NCBI GenBank assembly: GCA_017507125.1
Contig: JAFWBQ010000092.1
Coordinates: 1-64,000, forward strand
DNA from: Lentisphaeria bacterium
GTDB taxonomy: Bacteria; Verrucomicrobiota; Lentisphaeria; Victivallales; Victivallaceae
DNA: 64,000 nt
Direction of reading: 5' to 3'
The notes below the pieces were generated by a model, which ran no database searches, was not told the origin of the DNA, and was given only the letters and a program-made list of their open reading frames with translations. A program made the translations under genes and the position numbers. Below, piece by piece: positions 9,164-17,996 of this stretch (position 1 is its first letter; every line of letters starts with the position of its first letter).

Positions 9164-9192
9164 TTGCAATTTTGCAGTTCAGGCGTTATATT
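9164..9192 (+). promoter_or_regulatory. Promoter of the hisE-led operon
   Basis: TTGCAA (9164-9169), 17 bases, TATATT (9187-9192) inside the palindromic 13-mer GTTATA-T-TATAAC (9185-9197). It predicts an untranslated leader of about 77 bases before hisE. I see no His-codon leader peptide and no clear attenuator in it. Confidence 0.72.
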
Positions 9193-9276
9193 ATAACGAT
9201 GGTGGTTTTTTTGTTTGAAATCACCTGCCGGAGTTGTTTTGTTTTTAATTGAATTTATACAGGAAGGTTTCCCGCT

Positions 9277-9540
9277 ATGAAGCGTTTTGAAGAACTTTTT
9301 GCAGAGTTGAAAGCCAAGGCTGCTGCCAATGATCCCGAATCCGGAACCGTTAAGGAGCTTGCCAAAGGAACTCATTTTATCGGCAAAAAGATTATTGAAG
9401 AAGCCGGGGAAGTCTGGATCGCTTCTGAATACGAATCAAAAGAACGCACCGCTGAAGAGATCTCTCAGCTGCTTTATCATCTTCAGGTGATGATGATCGA
9501 TCAGAAGATCGAACTTGAAGATATTTACCGTTATCTTTAA
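9277..9540 (+). CDS. hisE: Phosphoribosyl-ATP pyrophosphatase
   Basis: An 87-aa all-alpha NTP pyrophosphohydrolase that converts phosphoribosyl-ATP to phosphoribosyl-AMP, the second step of histidine synthesis. The family pattern is clear: [24 protein letters not shown], with the EEAGEV metal-binding motif, then [12 protein letters not shown]. It stands alone rather than fused to hisI. AGGAAGG precedes the ATG. hisG follows 18 bases later, so the first two pathway enzymes are cotranscribed; the rest of the pathway is not in the window. Confidence 0.93.
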   Translation: MKRFEELFAELKAKAAANDPESGTVKELAKGTHFIGKKIIEEAGEVWIASEYESKERTAEEISQLLYHLQVMMIDQKIELEDIYRYL

Positions 9541-9558
9541 TGGGAAAGAGGTGTTGTC

Positions 9559-10410
9559 ATGTTGAAAGTTGCTGTTCCCAATAAAGGTTCTCTTTCTGAA
9601 GGAGCCGTGAAACTTCTTACAGAGTCCGGGTTCCGCTGCCAGCGTTCCGGCAGAGAGCTGGTGGTCACTGACCATGCGAATGATATGGAGTTCCTTTTTC
9701 TTCGTCCCCGCGACGTTGCCATCTATGTGGGTAACGGGATCATTGATCTGGGTATTACCGGCAGGGATCTTGCCGCTGACAGCGGGGCGGAAGTCGCTGA
9801 ATTGATGCCCCTGAATTTCGGACGTTCACGTTTTTGTTTTGCTGCACCCAAAGAGCTTGAACTGACCTCTGTCAAAGAACTTGATAAAAAGCGCATTGCC
9901 TGTTCCTATCCGCAGCTTCTCAAGTCAAAATTGGCGGAACTGGGCCTCGATTGTCCGGTGGTCCGGTTGGATGGGGCTGTTGAACTTTCGGTGAAACTGG
10001 GAATCGCTGACGCTGTTGCAGATGTGGTTGAATCCGGTTCCACTCTCAAGGAAGCGGGACTTGCCATTCTGGGGGATCCGCTGCTCCACAGTGAAGCTGT
10101 TCTTATTGCCCGTGACAGCAGTTGTGCCGATCTGCCCGGAGCCCGTAAACTCATGAGCCGTATCAAAGGTGTGATCGTCGCCTCTTCTTACGTAATGGTC
10201 GAGTATGACATCCGGCGGGAGTCTCTGGAAAGTGCCTGCCGGATCACGCCCGGTATTGAAGCACCTACCATCGCACCTCTTTCCAACCCCGACTGGGTCG
10301 CTGTCAAGGCCATGATCAAGAAAAACGATGTAAACTCCATTATGGATGAACTTTATGAAATCGGTGCCCGCGGTATCTTCATTACCGAGATTCGTGCCTG
10401 CCGGATGTGA
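9559..10410 (+). CDS. hisG: ATP phosphoribosyltransferase, long form
   Basis: Catalyses the committed step of histidine synthesis, ATP plus PRPP to phosphoribosyl-ATP. The 283-aa length is the long (HisG-L) form with a C-terminal ACT-like regulatory domain (about 210-283), so it should be feedback-inhibited by histidine without HisZ. Visible motifs are MLKVAVPNKGSLSEGA at the start, GITGRDLA (about 70) and the PRPP-loop-like ADAVADVVESGSTLKEAGL (about 150). Its start follows GAGGTG with 5 bases. Its stop is 11 bases before the kdsD start. Confidence 0.93.
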   Translation: MLKVAVPNKGSLSEGAVKLLTESGFRCQRSGRELVVTDHANDMEFLFLRPRDVAIYVGNGIIDLGITGRDLAADSGAEVAELMPLNFGRSRFCFAAPKELELTSVKELDKKRIACSYPQLLKSKLAELGLDCPVVRLDGAVELSVKLGIADAVADVVESGSTLKEAGLAILGDPLLHSEAVLIARDSSCADLPGARKLMSRIKGVIVASSYVMVEYDIRRESLESACRITPGIEAPTIAPLSNPDWVAVKAMIKKNDVNSIMDELYEIGARGIFITEIRACRM

Positions 10411-10421
10411 TGAGGTGTTGT

Positions 10422-11399
10422 ATGAACGAGGCTGTATTGGATCGTGCCAGAGAGGTGTTTGATATTGAGATAGAAGGCCTTACTGCATTGCGGGATCATC
10501 TGGATGACAAATTCGTCAAACTGGTGGAACTTTGTTCAAAAACCATTGATGCCGGGGGCAAACTTATTATCACCGGTGTCGGTAAATCCGGTCATATCGG
10601 CAGAAAGATCGCTGCAACACTGTCAAGTGTAGGGACTCCTTCTGTATTTATGCATCCTGTTGAAGCACGTCACGGAGATCTTGGACTCATTCAGGAAAAT
10701 GATCTGATGCTTGCAATTTCTTACAGCGGTGAAACGGAGGAGCTCCTTGTTGTGCTTCCTCCCGCCAAGAGGCTCGGTGTACAGATCGTCGGCATTACTT
10801 CAAGCGCTCAATCCACACTGGGCGGTATTTGTGAGTTCGTTTATGAAATGCCTGTCCCCCGTGAAGCATGTCCTTTCAACCTGGCGCCCACCACCACAAC
10901 AACTGCCCTTCTGGCTTTAGGGGATGCTTTGGCTCTGGTCCTGCTGGAACAGCGCGGCTTTACCAAATCCGATTACGGACGCCGGCATCCCGGCGGAGCC
11001 ATCGGGCGCATGGTGACAATGACCGCAGGAGACATTATGCGGGATCTGGAACACATTGCCGTTGTTTCTCCTGAGCGGACGGTCAGAGAGACCATATATG
11101 CCATGAGTCATGCCCGCTGCGGTTCTGCAGTGGTCACCGGAGCCAGAGGGGAACTGCTGGGGATCTTCACCGATGGCGATTTCAGGAGAGGCGCGGAAAA
11201 AGATCCCGATATCCTGAAAAAGCTCATTGGTGATGTCATGACGCCGGAACCGGTAACAGTCCAAAAAGATGTATTGGTTGCCGGTGTCCTTAAGGTGTTG
11301 GAAAAAAGACGCATTGATGATATTATTGTCGTGAATTCTGAGAATATTGTTCAGGGATGTATTGATGTGCAGGATCTGCCTGCTCTGAAGATCATGTAA
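10422..11399 (+). CDS. kdsD: Arabinose-5-phosphate isomerase (KdsD/KpsF family)
   Basis: A 325-aa enzyme interconverting ribulose-5-phosphate and arabinose-5-phosphate, the first step to Kdo of LPS. An N-terminal SIS domain (ITGVGKSGHIGRKIA, then SYSGETEELL and HPGGAIGRM) is followed by two CBS domains (about 200-325). The start at 10422 is preferred: GAGGTG lies 4 bases upstream, the same spacing pattern as hisG; in-frame GTG/ATG codons at 10407-10410 have none. It sits among hisG and outer-membrane genes, consistent with envelope biogenesis. Confidence 0.92.
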   Translation: MNEAVLDRAREVFDIEIEGLTALRDHLDDKFVKLVELCSKTIDAGGKLIITGVGKSGHIGRKIAATLSSVGTPSVFMHPVEARHGDLGLIQENDLMLAISYSGETEELLVVLPPAKRLGVQIVGITSSAQSTLGGICEFVYEMPVPREACPFNLAPTTTTTALLALGDALALVLLEQRGFTKSDYGRRHPGGAIGRMVTMTAGDIMRDLEHIAVVSPERTVRETIYAMSHARCGSAVVTGARGELLGIFTDGDFRRGAEKDPDILKKLIGDVMTPEPVTVQKDVLVAGVLKVLEKRRIDDIIVVNSENIVQGCIDVQDLPALKIM

Positions 11400-11417
11400 T
11401 GTTTCAGGAACTTTTTT

Positions 11418-12500
11418 ATGTTAAAAAAAGTAAAACTTGCCGGAGTCCTGTTTTTGCTGACAGCAGGCGTTTTCGGAGTTGTGGCTGATGATGCTGATGC
11501 TGTAAAAAGTTACCAGGAGGGATTGAAACTTTTTAACGCAAAAGAGTATTATGAAGCGTTGAAAAAGTTTAAGGATTCGGAATTACTGGCTGAATCCAAC
11601 ACGATCCGCGCCAATTCTCTGCGCGCCCAGATCGGTGCCGCGAAAATGGCAGAGCTCCCCTGGCAGGAGTTCGAACTGATTGAGGCTCTTTTGTCCCGTT
11701 TCCCTGAATATGCCGATGTGCCGGAGTCCGTTAAGCGTGAGTATCAGTTGGGGGAAATCTTTTTTAAAGGCAAAAGAGAACCTGCTTTTTATGCAATGAG
11801 GAAGATCCCGTGGCTTACGGGGCCTGACAAGACCCTTGAAATTTACACTCAGGCATTGAAAAGGGCTCCTTATGCTCCGGAAGCTCCGACTGCAAGACTG
11901 CGGTTGGCATTTATTTATGACCAGAGAGGCGAGGTGATGAAATCTCTGGAGCAGCTGCGGATCGTGGAGCGCACTTTCCCTGAATCCGGCAGCTATAAAC
12001 TTGCTCTGCTGGCGTTGGGATACGGATGCTATGAAATGGCTCTCAGAGGCGACGGCGATGGACGTTATGCCCGTGAATGCGCCGAAATGAGCGCCAAATT
12101 TCTGAAACTGTATCCCGATGATGTTTCTGCTCCCATGGTCAAACGCAACCTGCAGCGCATCCGGGATGCTCAGGCAAGGCGTCTCAGTGAAATGGCAGAG
12201 TTTTACCGCCGTCAGGGAAGAACTGAAACGGCGGCACGTTATCTTGCCCGCGTGATCAGAGAGTATCCCGATACAAGTGCAGCTCCGGAATCAGAAAAAA
12301 ATTTGGCAGCTCTTGATAAAAGTTTCTCCCCGGGGGATTTTCCGGCGGAAGGAGCGCCGCGTTTTGTGCAGTACAAAACTGCTGAATTGCCGAAAGAAGC
12401 GGAAAAAGTATTGTTCTTCCCGGGTGAAAAGGGCAAACACAATCTTTTGCCCATCCCTGATTTGCAGGAATATTTCGACAGGGAGATGAAAAAGAAATGA
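11418..12500 (+). CDS. Secreted TPR protein, BamD-like
   Basis: A 360-aa protein with a signal peptide (about residues 1-23) and repeated TPR-type helices (SYQEGLKLFNAKEYYEALKK; later repeats around 130-180 and 240-280 with RAPYAPEAPTARLRLAFIYDQ and EYPDTSAAPESEKN). This layout resembles BamD/YfiO, the lipoprotein TPR component of outer-membrane beta-barrel assembly, but no lipobox cysteine is visible, so it is probably periplasmic. Its stop overlaps the lptE start by four bases (ATGA), suggesting translational coupling. A general tol-pal-type TPR protein is the main alternative. Confidence 0.7.
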   Translation: MLKKVKLAGVLFLLTAGVFGVVADDADAVKSYQEGLKLFNAKEYYEALKKFKDSELLAESNTIRANSLRAQIGAAKMAELPWQEFELIEALLSRFPEYADVPESVKREYQLGEIFFKGKREPAFYAMRKIPWLTGPDKTLEIYTQALKRAPYAPEAPTARLRLAFIYDQRGEVMKSLEQLRIVERTFPESGSYKLALLALGYGCYEMALRGDGDGRYARECAEMSAKFLKLYPDDVSAPMVKRNLQRIRDAQARRLSEMAEFYRRQGRTETAARYLARVIREYPDTSAAPESEKNLAALDKSFSPGDFPAEGAPRFVQYKTAELPKEAEKVLFFPGEKGKHNLLPIPDLQEYFDREMKKK

Positions 12501-13012
12501 GAATTAAAACGATTATTCTGTCTGCTCTCCTTGCTTTGGGGTTGAGCGGATGCGGTTACCGGATCGGTTTTGTGGGACACCCGCAGATCGAAAGTATGGC
12601 TGTGGCTCCGGTTGTCAATGAGACTTTGCTTTTCAATGCTTCAGGAAATCTGCGTGCCCTGCTTTGTGAAAGGATCATGACAGACGGGACCTACAAGCTC
12701 CGGAACGAAGGGAAAGCTGACTGTATTGTCAATGCGCGTATTGTCAATGCTGAATTCAGTGAAGTCTCCTGGAGCAGTGATGATAAAGACTCCGGGGATT
12801 ATTTCCCTGAGTATTACCGTGTTAAAGTAAAGGTGCAGTATTCAGTGATTCTGCCCGGAAGAGTCACTCCCCTCATCGGGCCGGCAACAGTTGTCGGAAC
12901 GGCTATGTTTGACCATATGATCGACCTTGAAACGGCACGCCGGAATGGTGTCAAACAAGCCTTGTGGGATGCTTCCAAGAAAATAGTTGATGCCTGTACG
13001 GAGTCGTGGTAA
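12497..13012 (+). CDS. lptE: LPS assembly lipoprotein LptE
   Basis: A 171-aa outer-membrane lipoprotein with lipobox LSGC at residues 16-19 followed by GYRIG, typical of LptE/RlpB. LptE plugs the LptD barrel that inserts LPS in the outer leaflet. The body (VAPVVNETLLFNASGNL, then RALLCERIM and a C-terminal ARRNGVKQALWDASKKIV) fits the bacterial LptE pattern also seen in planctomycetes and their relatives. It overlaps the TPR gene upstream and lies 6 bases before trkH. No lptD is in the window. Confidence 0.82.
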   Translation: MRIKTIILSALLALGLSGCGYRIGFVGHPQIESMAVAPVVNETLLFNASGNLRALLCERIMTDGTYKLRNEGKADCIVNARIVNAEFSEVSWSSDDKDSGDYFPEYYRVKVKVQYSVILPGRVTPLIGPATVVGTAMFDHMIDLETARRNGVKQALWDASKKIVDACTESW

Positions 13013-13018
13013 TACTTT

Positions 13019-14371
13019 ATGTCTATATCACACGTCAAAAGAGGACAGCTTTTTTTTCTGGCAACTTTTGCCGCTATGATCGTATGCGGCACGGCGCTTC
13101 TGGCGCTTCCCTTTGGGACTCCCTGTGAAAATTACCCTTTCATCAATGCCGTTTTTATGGCGGTCAGTTCTGTTTGTCTGACCGGACTTGCTACCAATGA
13201 TATCTGTGAATTTTCTTTTGCAGGGCAGTTTATTATCCTGTGCCTGGTACAGCTGGGGGCTATCGGGATCATGACTTTGAGTGCCTCGATCCTGTTGGCT
13301 CTGGGGCGCGGTCTTTCTTTCAGCAACACGTTGATGATCTCAAACTTGAACGACAATTTTTCTCTCAAGGGAACTGAAGGGTTGACCAGAGTCGTTTTAC
13401 GCTATACTTTAAGTTGTGAAATTGCAGGCGCCGTGCTGATCTATATCGGTCTCATGTTCAACGATCCTGCCGGTAACGGTTTCGGAACAAGTGAGCTTTT
13501 TGAACCCGAAAAATATCTGATCAACGCATGGTACGCTGTTTTTCTCGGAGTCAGCGCTTTCTGCAACGCCGGTTTTTCCCCCATACCCGGCAGTTTGAGC
13601 AGAACCAATGAGCTTGTGCAGCTTACTGTCGCTCTGCTTGTTATTTGCGGCGGATTGGGAATATATGTGATCTACGATCTCCTGGAGTGGGTCAATAAAA
13701 GACGCATGTTTCTGCGTTTGCATTCCAAGGTCGTGTTGTGGGCAACGGGGATCTTGCTGACTCTCGGAACGCTCCTGACTCTGGTGTTAAGCATAGACAG
13801 CGGAAAGCCTCTTTCGCTTTTCAACGCTTTCTGTATTTCCGTCTTTGCAAGGACTGCCGGATTTTCTCCCCTTGAAGGAACAGCCTTCTGGACTCCGGGA
13901 GTTGCTTTTGTGGTCATGGTGCTGATGCTTTTAGGAGGTGCTCCGGGATCCACGGCAGGCGGTATGAAAGTGACGACAGCAGCAATTGCCTTTGCCGCTA
14001 TTAAAAATACCCTCAAGGGAAATCGTGAGGTTCTGCTTTTTAACCGCAGTGTGCAGATGGATGTGGTTTTGCGCGCTTTTACGATGATGGTCATATTTCT
14101 ACTGCTCTTTTTTGCCGGCAGCATGATTTTGTACATTCTCTGCCCCGCTCATATTCCCCTTTTGGACTCCATGTTTGAAGCCGCTTCTGCCATTACCACC
14201 ACCGGTTTATCCATGGGGGTCACAGGAAAACTTACTACCGGAGGAAAGATGTTTGTTATCTTTCTCATGATAATCGGCCGTCTGGGACCATTTACTGTGC
14301 TGCTCTTTTTGCTGGGCAGAGAAAAGCCGGGACAGCTGAAATATCCCTCTGAACGGGTCATTATCGGATAA
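13019..14371 (+). CDS. trkH: Potassium uptake channel subunit TrkH/KtrB
   Basis: A 450-aa polytopic membrane protein with four pore-loop repeats; the selectivity-filter-like segments include AVSSVCLTGLATND (about 48-61), GVSAFCNAGFSPI (about 178), SVFARTAGFSP (about 275) and AASAITTTGLSMGV (about 388). It conducts K+ (sometimes Na+-coupled) inward and is gated by the cytoplasmic RCK protein encoded 27 bases downstream. Length is nearer KtrB (about 450) than E. coli TrkH (about 480). Confidence 0.93.
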   Translation: MSISHVKRGQLFFLATFAAMIVCGTALLALPFGTPCENYPFINAVFMAVSSVCLTGLATNDICEFSFAGQFIILCLVQLGAIGIMTLSASILLALGRGLSFSNTLMISNLNDNFSLKGTEGLTRVVLRYTLSCEIAGAVLIYIGLMFNDPAGNGFGTSELFEPEKYLINAWYAVFLGVSAFCNAGFSPIPGSLSRTNELVQLTVALLVICGGLGIYVIYDLLEWVNKRRMFLRLHSKVVLWATGILLTLGTLLTLVLSIDSGKPLSLFNAFCISVFARTAGFSPLEGTAFWTPGVAFVVMVLMLLGGAPGSTAGGMKVTTAAIAFAAIKNTLKGNREVLLFNRSVQMDVVLRAFTMMVIFLLLFFAGSMILYILCPAHIPLLDSMFEAASAITTTGLSMGVTGKLTTGGKMFVIFLMIIGRLGPFTVLLFLLGREKPGQLKYPSERVIIG

Positions 14372-14398
14372 CTCTCAGGAAAAGGAGTCTGGCAATTT

Positions 14399-15052
14399 AT
14401 GGGAAACAGTTATGCTATTCTCGGTCTTGGATCTTTCGGATCCAAGTTGGCAATTTCATTGAGCAAGTTGGGGAATACCGTTCTTGTCTGTGATGTCGAT
14501 CCGGTGCGTATTGATGACATGCGCGACAAAGTGGCTGAAGCGGTCATTGCCGACGTGAGCAATCCTGATGCTGTCAAAGAGCTCGGAGTCAGTAAATTCG
14601 ATGTGATCATACTTGGAATGAGTTCCCATTTTGAGGATCAGATACTTGCTTTGACACATCTGAAACAGGAAGGCGCCTCCAAGATCATCGCCAAAGCAAC
14701 AAGCGACGTTCAGGAAAAGATCCTTTACCGCCTGGGGGCAGATGAAGTCATTCAGCCGGAGCAGGATGTTGCTGAGCGTCTCAGCCGCCGGCTGACATGG
14801 CACAATATCAGTGATATCATCGACTTCAAAGGTGCTGCCATCGCCGAGGTGATCGTACCCGGTCGTCTTTCAGGCAAATCTTTGCTTGAATTGGACTTGC
14901 GTAACCGTTACAATGTAACTGTGCTGCTGCTGCGGAAAAGCGGTAGCACTGAAAATATTCCTACCGGCCCCGGAACCGTGCTGGAAAAAGGTGACCAGCT
15001 GACTGTTTTCGGCAGCCGTCAGGCCATTATAGAAGTATTCAAGGAGGATTAA
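14399..15052 (+). CDS. trkA: Potassium channel RCK regulatory subunit TrkA/KtrA
   Basis: A 217-aa single RCK protein: a Rossmann RCK_N domain with GLGSFGSKLA (residues 10-19) and the acidic strand end VCDVDP, then an RCK_C domain (about 140-217). It binds NAD(H)/ATP-type nucleotides and gates the channel encoded just upstream. The single-unit length matches KtrA rather than the doubled TrkA of enterobacteria. It is separated from the HIT gene by 3 bases. Confidence 0.93.
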   Translation: MGNSYAILGLGSFGSKLAISLSKLGNTVLVCDVDPVRIDDMRDKVAEAVIADVSNPDAVKELGVSKFDVIILGMSSHFEDQILALTHLKQEGASKIIAKATSDVQEKILYRLGADEVIQPEQDVAERLSRRLTWHNISDIIDFKGAAIAEVIVPGRLSGKSLLELDLRNRYNVTVLLLRKSGSTENIPTGPGTVLEKGDQLTVFGSRQAIIEVFKED

Positions 15053-15055
15053 ATT

Positions 15056-15475
15056 ATGAGCAGCTGTATTTTCTGCAAGATCATCAACGGTGAAATTCCC
15101 TCAACCAAAATCTACGAGGATGAGTTGGTTTACGCTTTTTTGGACATTTCTCCCATCAACTTCGGTCATACACTGGTTATCCCCAAAGAACACCATGAGT
15201 CTGCGTCAACTATTCCAGAAGAGACTGCCGGCAGAATGTTCAAGGTCGCCTCTCGTATCGGTATCGCCATGAAACGGGAACTGGATATGGACGGCTACAA
15301 TCTGCATCTTGCTGACGGTCTCGCTGCCGGGCAGGTTGTGATGCATGCCCATCTGCACGTAGTGCCCCGGGGCGTGGAAGATGATTTTCATTGGAACTGG
15401 CGCCAGCTTGCCTATCCTGAAGGCAAGATGGCCGGGATCGCAGAAAAGATCATCAGTAAACTCAAGATCAGTTGA
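15056..15475 (+). CDS. HIT family nucleotide hydrolase
   Basis: A 139-aa Hint/HIT protein with the zinc-type N-terminus SCIFCKII and the catalytic triad region MHAHLHVVPR (His-x-His-x-His, about residues 103-112). HIT proteins hydrolyse purine nucleoside phosphoramidates or dinucleotide polyphosphates. An AAGGAGG lies at 15040-15046, inside the end of trkA. No pathway is implied by context. Confidence 0.93.
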   Translation: MSSCIFCKIINGEIPSTKIYEDELVYAFLDISPINFGHTLVIPKEHHESASTIPEETAGRMFKVASRIGIAMKRELDMDGYNLHLADGLAAGQVVMHAHLHVVPRGVEDDFHWNWRQLAYPEGKMAGIAEKIISKLKIS

Positions 15476-15499
15476 AAAATTTGACAGGGAGGAGATGAA

Positions 15500-16177
15500 A
15501 TGAAAAAAACAGCCTTGCTCCTTTTGTTGTTTGCTTTCAGCGTTGTACTCCGGGCAGATCTGCTTGATGATGTTTCACGGCAGCTTGATCTTCTGGAAAA
15601 AGAGTATTGGCGCTCCCAATACAGCAGCAGCGGTGATTACCGTACCGGTGTTGAGAATCGTCTGCGTTCCATGATTGCCAATATAAATCGTATCAGCAAC
15701 CGGCTCCGGCAGGCACGCCTTCACAGGCTTGTCGATCTCAGCACACCTGCGGGCAAACTTATTGGATACTATGGAAAAGTGCGTCCAGCCACCATCAAAC
15801 GGTTCAGTTTGACTTTTTCCGGAACCTCTATGCGTGACTATACCCGCGAATACCGCGCTTTTCTCCGTGAAAAAGAGGATTTGGCTGCAGAGAAAGAGAG
15901 CGCTTCGGGAAGCGACCGACAAAAAAAGAAACGTACCCGCAGCAGTGCACGGCGGGCTGTGCCGACTCTTGCCAACGTGGATATAATCGAATATGAGCGC
16001 TGGCTTTCTCAGGTCGTTGCTTCAAATATGGACAAATTTTTGGGGAAAAGAAATAACGGTTCCGACTCTGAACGTGATAAAATGAATAATATGGTCAGTG
16101 TCTATCTGACAGCAGTCAAGGATATCCGCCTGGGGTTGGTCAAGATCCGTCAGAAAACAAAAATGGAGTTTAAATAA
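15500..16177 (+). CDS. Secreted protein of unknown function
   Basis: A 225-aa protein with a clear signal peptide (MKKTALLLLLFAFSVVLRA, cleavage near residue 19-20). The mature part is rich in Arg, Lys, Ser and Asp, predicted mostly helical, with a low-complexity basic patch near residues 136-152 (RQKKKRTRSSARR). No cysteines or recognised domain are visible. GGGAGGAG precedes the start. It lies inside the hisE-to-SGNH run, two bases before the SGNH gene, so it is probably cotranscribed with envelope genes. Confidence 0.72.
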   Translation: MKKTALLLLLFAFSVVLRADLLDDVSRQLDLLEKEYWRSQYSSSGDYRTGVENRLRSMIANINRISNRLRQARLHRLVDLSTPAGKLIGYYGKVRPATIKRFSLTFSGTSMRDYTREYRAFLREKEDLAAEKESASGSDRQKKKRTRSSARRAVPTLANVDIIEYERWLSQVVASNMDKFLGKRNNGSDSERDKMNNMVSVYLTAVKDIRLGLVKIRQKTKMEFK

Positions 16178-16179
16178 GA

Positions 16180-16815
16180 ATGTCAAGTTTCAAAATCCTT
16201 TTTCAGGGGGATTCCATCACAGACTCCGGCAGAATGCTGGACTCTACTGCGGGTTTTCCCAACCACGGACTCGGCCCCGGATATCCCTCTATCGTTACCG
16301 GCAAACTTCAACTTGCTTACCCCGAAATGGAGTTTGAAAACGCCAACCGGGGTATCAGCGGCAATAATATCTATCACCTTTATTCCCGTTGGAGACGGGA
16401 GACTCTTGATTTGAATCCGGATATGCTCAGCATGCTTATCGGTATCAACGACTCCTCTCTTGAAAGCCGCACTGCGGCCTACGGAAAAGATCCTCTCTCT
16501 TACGGCGAGGTCTACCGGGCACTTCTTGCCTGGTGCCGCAAGGTGAACCCGGATATCCGTTTTGTGCTTCTTGAGCCTTTTCTGCTTCCGCGCAACGATG
16601 AACACCAGCAGTGGAAGATCATTCTTGAAGAGCGGCAGGCAGAGCTGCGGCAGATCGCAAAAGAGTTTGATGCCGTCTTCATCGGTCTTCAGCAGCTCTT
16701 TGATGACGCAAGCAAGATCAAACCCTCTGAATTCTGGTCAGCAGACGGCGTGCATCCTTCTCTTGCCGGACACCACCTTATTGCCAACGCATGGGTTGAA
16801 AAGGTCAGGTTCTGA
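16180..16815 (+). CDS. SGNH/GDSL-type lipase or esterase
   Basis: A 211-aa hydrolase with block I LFQGDSITDSG (nucleophile Ser about residue 12), block II RGISGN, block III GINDS, and block V DGVHPSLAGH with the catalytic Asp and His. There is no signal peptide. It is related in fold to acetyl-esterases acting on sugars. The start lies 2 bases after the previous stop and lacks a ribosome site, so translation is probably coupled. It is the last gene of the run; a terminator follows. Confidence 0.9.
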   Translation: MSSFKILFQGDSITDSGRMLDSTAGFPNHGLGPGYPSIVTGKLQLAYPEMEFENANRGISGNNIYHLYSRWRRETLDLNPDMLSMLIGINDSSLESRTAAYGKDPLSYGEVYRALLAWCRKVNPDIRFVLLEPFLLPRNDEHQQWKIILEERQAELRQIAKEFDAVFIGLQQLFDDASKIKPSEFWSADGVHPSLAGHHLIANAWVEKVRF

Positions 16816-16833
16816 GAAAAATTTTTTGAAAGT

Positions 16834-17598
16834 TCAAGGCATATCGGGCGTTTTTTCCCGGTATGCCTTTTTTGAAGAGGAAATTTTGATTTTGAGAGGT
16901 GTTCTGGCGATACAGAGGACCTTGACTGATTCAGCACCATTTTTCAACAGCACCTTTGCTGCTGTACTGACAGTTGCTCCTGTTGTCAGAACATCATCAA
17001 GAAGCAGAACCTTTTTGCATTCAAAGGAACGACTCCTGACAGCAAAGCAGTTTTTCAGAAATTTCTGCCGCTTGCTCTTTTTCAAACGGGATTGATGAGG
17101 CGTGGCTCTTACTTTCTTCAAGCCGCGGATCACAGGCTTACCCATTTCGGAACCGATCAGTGATGCCAGAAGTTCTGTCTGGTTGTAGGAGCGTTTGAGA
17201 AAACGCTGCCAATGAAGAGGAATGGGAACGATCACATCAAACTCCATACCGCTCTTACGGAGTTGTTCCACTGCCAGATATGCCAGAGGGCGCGCCAGTT
17301 CCGGATGTCCGCTGAATTTCATTTCCCGGATCAAAGTTCTGCCGGCGCCGGAGTATTCCATGACCGCAAGAGCATCACTGTAAGGACGCGCCGGGAAAGT
17401 GATACAGCCGGAACAAACCGCAAGCGCCGAATCATTTCTGCCGCCGCATCCACGGCAACGTCCCTCTGCAGGAAGCAGTTCCAGCAGGGAACGGCATTCC
17501 GGGCAGAGTTCATTACGTCCGTTGCCCCCTTTTTCTTTACAGAGCGGACAGCGGAAAAAGCCGCACCAGGCGGCGAAACGGCGTAAAAGATCTTTCAT
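16834..17598 (-). CDS. ComF family protein (phosphoribosyltransferase-like)
   Basis: A 254-aa protein with an N-terminal double zinc-knuckle region (CPLCKEK, CPECRSL, CRGCGG, CSGC; about residues 19-68) and a C-terminal PRTase domain whose PRPP loop reads LLLDDVLTTGAT (about 200-212). ComF/GntX proteins act in DNA uptake or in carbon utilisation. The ATG overlaps the yraN stop by four bases (ATGA). It ends the minus-strand run from the 81-aa protein. The window also has PilT-type motors, so a role in transformation is possible but not shown. Confidence 0.9.
   Translation of the reverse strand: MKDLLRRFAAWCGFFRCPLCKEKGGNGRNELCPECRSLLELLPAEGRCRGCGGRNDSALAVCSGCITFPARPYSDALAVMEYSGAGRTLIREMKFSGHPELARPLAYLAVEQLRKSGMEFDVIVPIPLHWQRFLKRSYNQTELLASLIGSEMGKPVIRGLKKVRATPHQSRLKKSKRQKFLKNCFAVRSRSFECKKVLLLDDVLTTGATVSTAAKVLLKNGAESVKVLCIARTPLKIKISSSKKAYREKTPDMP
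16836..16873 (+). terminator. Terminator closing the hisE-SGNH run
   Basis: AAGGCATA (16836-16843) pairs with TATGCCTT (16862-16869), with CGGG/CCCG inside; T run 16868-16873. The hairpin overlaps the last codons of the convergent comF gene. Confidence 0.8.
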
Positions 17599-17990
17599 TT
17601 GCAGGGGAAAATATCAAGGTGGTGGACAATATTTACAAGTTTGCGGGGATTGTTGCGCGCAACAGTGATTTCGATCAAATCATAACGGTGACGGTTTTCC
17701 GGAATCCCGAAAAGAGTCAGGTAAAGTCTGCCTGTGGCACGGTTGCGCCGCATCTGCCTCAGAGAAAGATTACACGCCGGAGTGTAGCCCGGTATCTGGC
17801 GGAGCGTCTTCACTTCGATAAAAACAATCGTCAAACCGTCAAGAGCCACAATATCCAACTCGCCGCTTTTGAGACGGAAATTTCTGGCAAGAATGCAATA
17901 TCCTTTATATTTCAGAAGTTCAACAGCGGTATTCTCTCCGAATTTTCCCAACTTCAGATGGGCTTTACGGGCGGCTGGGGTGATGAACAT
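17595..17990 (-). CDS. YraN family protein (UPF0102, nuclease-like fold)
   Basis: A 131-aa protein with the family pattern of a PD-(D/E)xK-like site: GKFGENTAVELLKYKGY, then SGELDIVALDG and FIEVKT (about residues 16-62). UPF0102 proteins are predicted endonuclease-like but biochemically poorly defined. It sits 6 bases after prmC and overlaps comF. Confidence 0.9.
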   Translation of the reverse strand: MFITPAARKAHLKLGKFGENTAVELLKYKGYCILARNFRLKSGELDIVALDGLTIVFIEVKTLRQIPGYTPACNLSLRQMRRNRATGRLYLTLFGIPENRHRYDLIEITVARNNPRKLVNIVHHLDIFPCK

Positions 17991-17996
17991 CTTTGA

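Noticed and set aside
9193-9276. Histidine attenuator or riboswitch in the hisE leader
   Set aside because: No run of His codons, no terminator/antiterminator pair and no known riboswitch core is visible.
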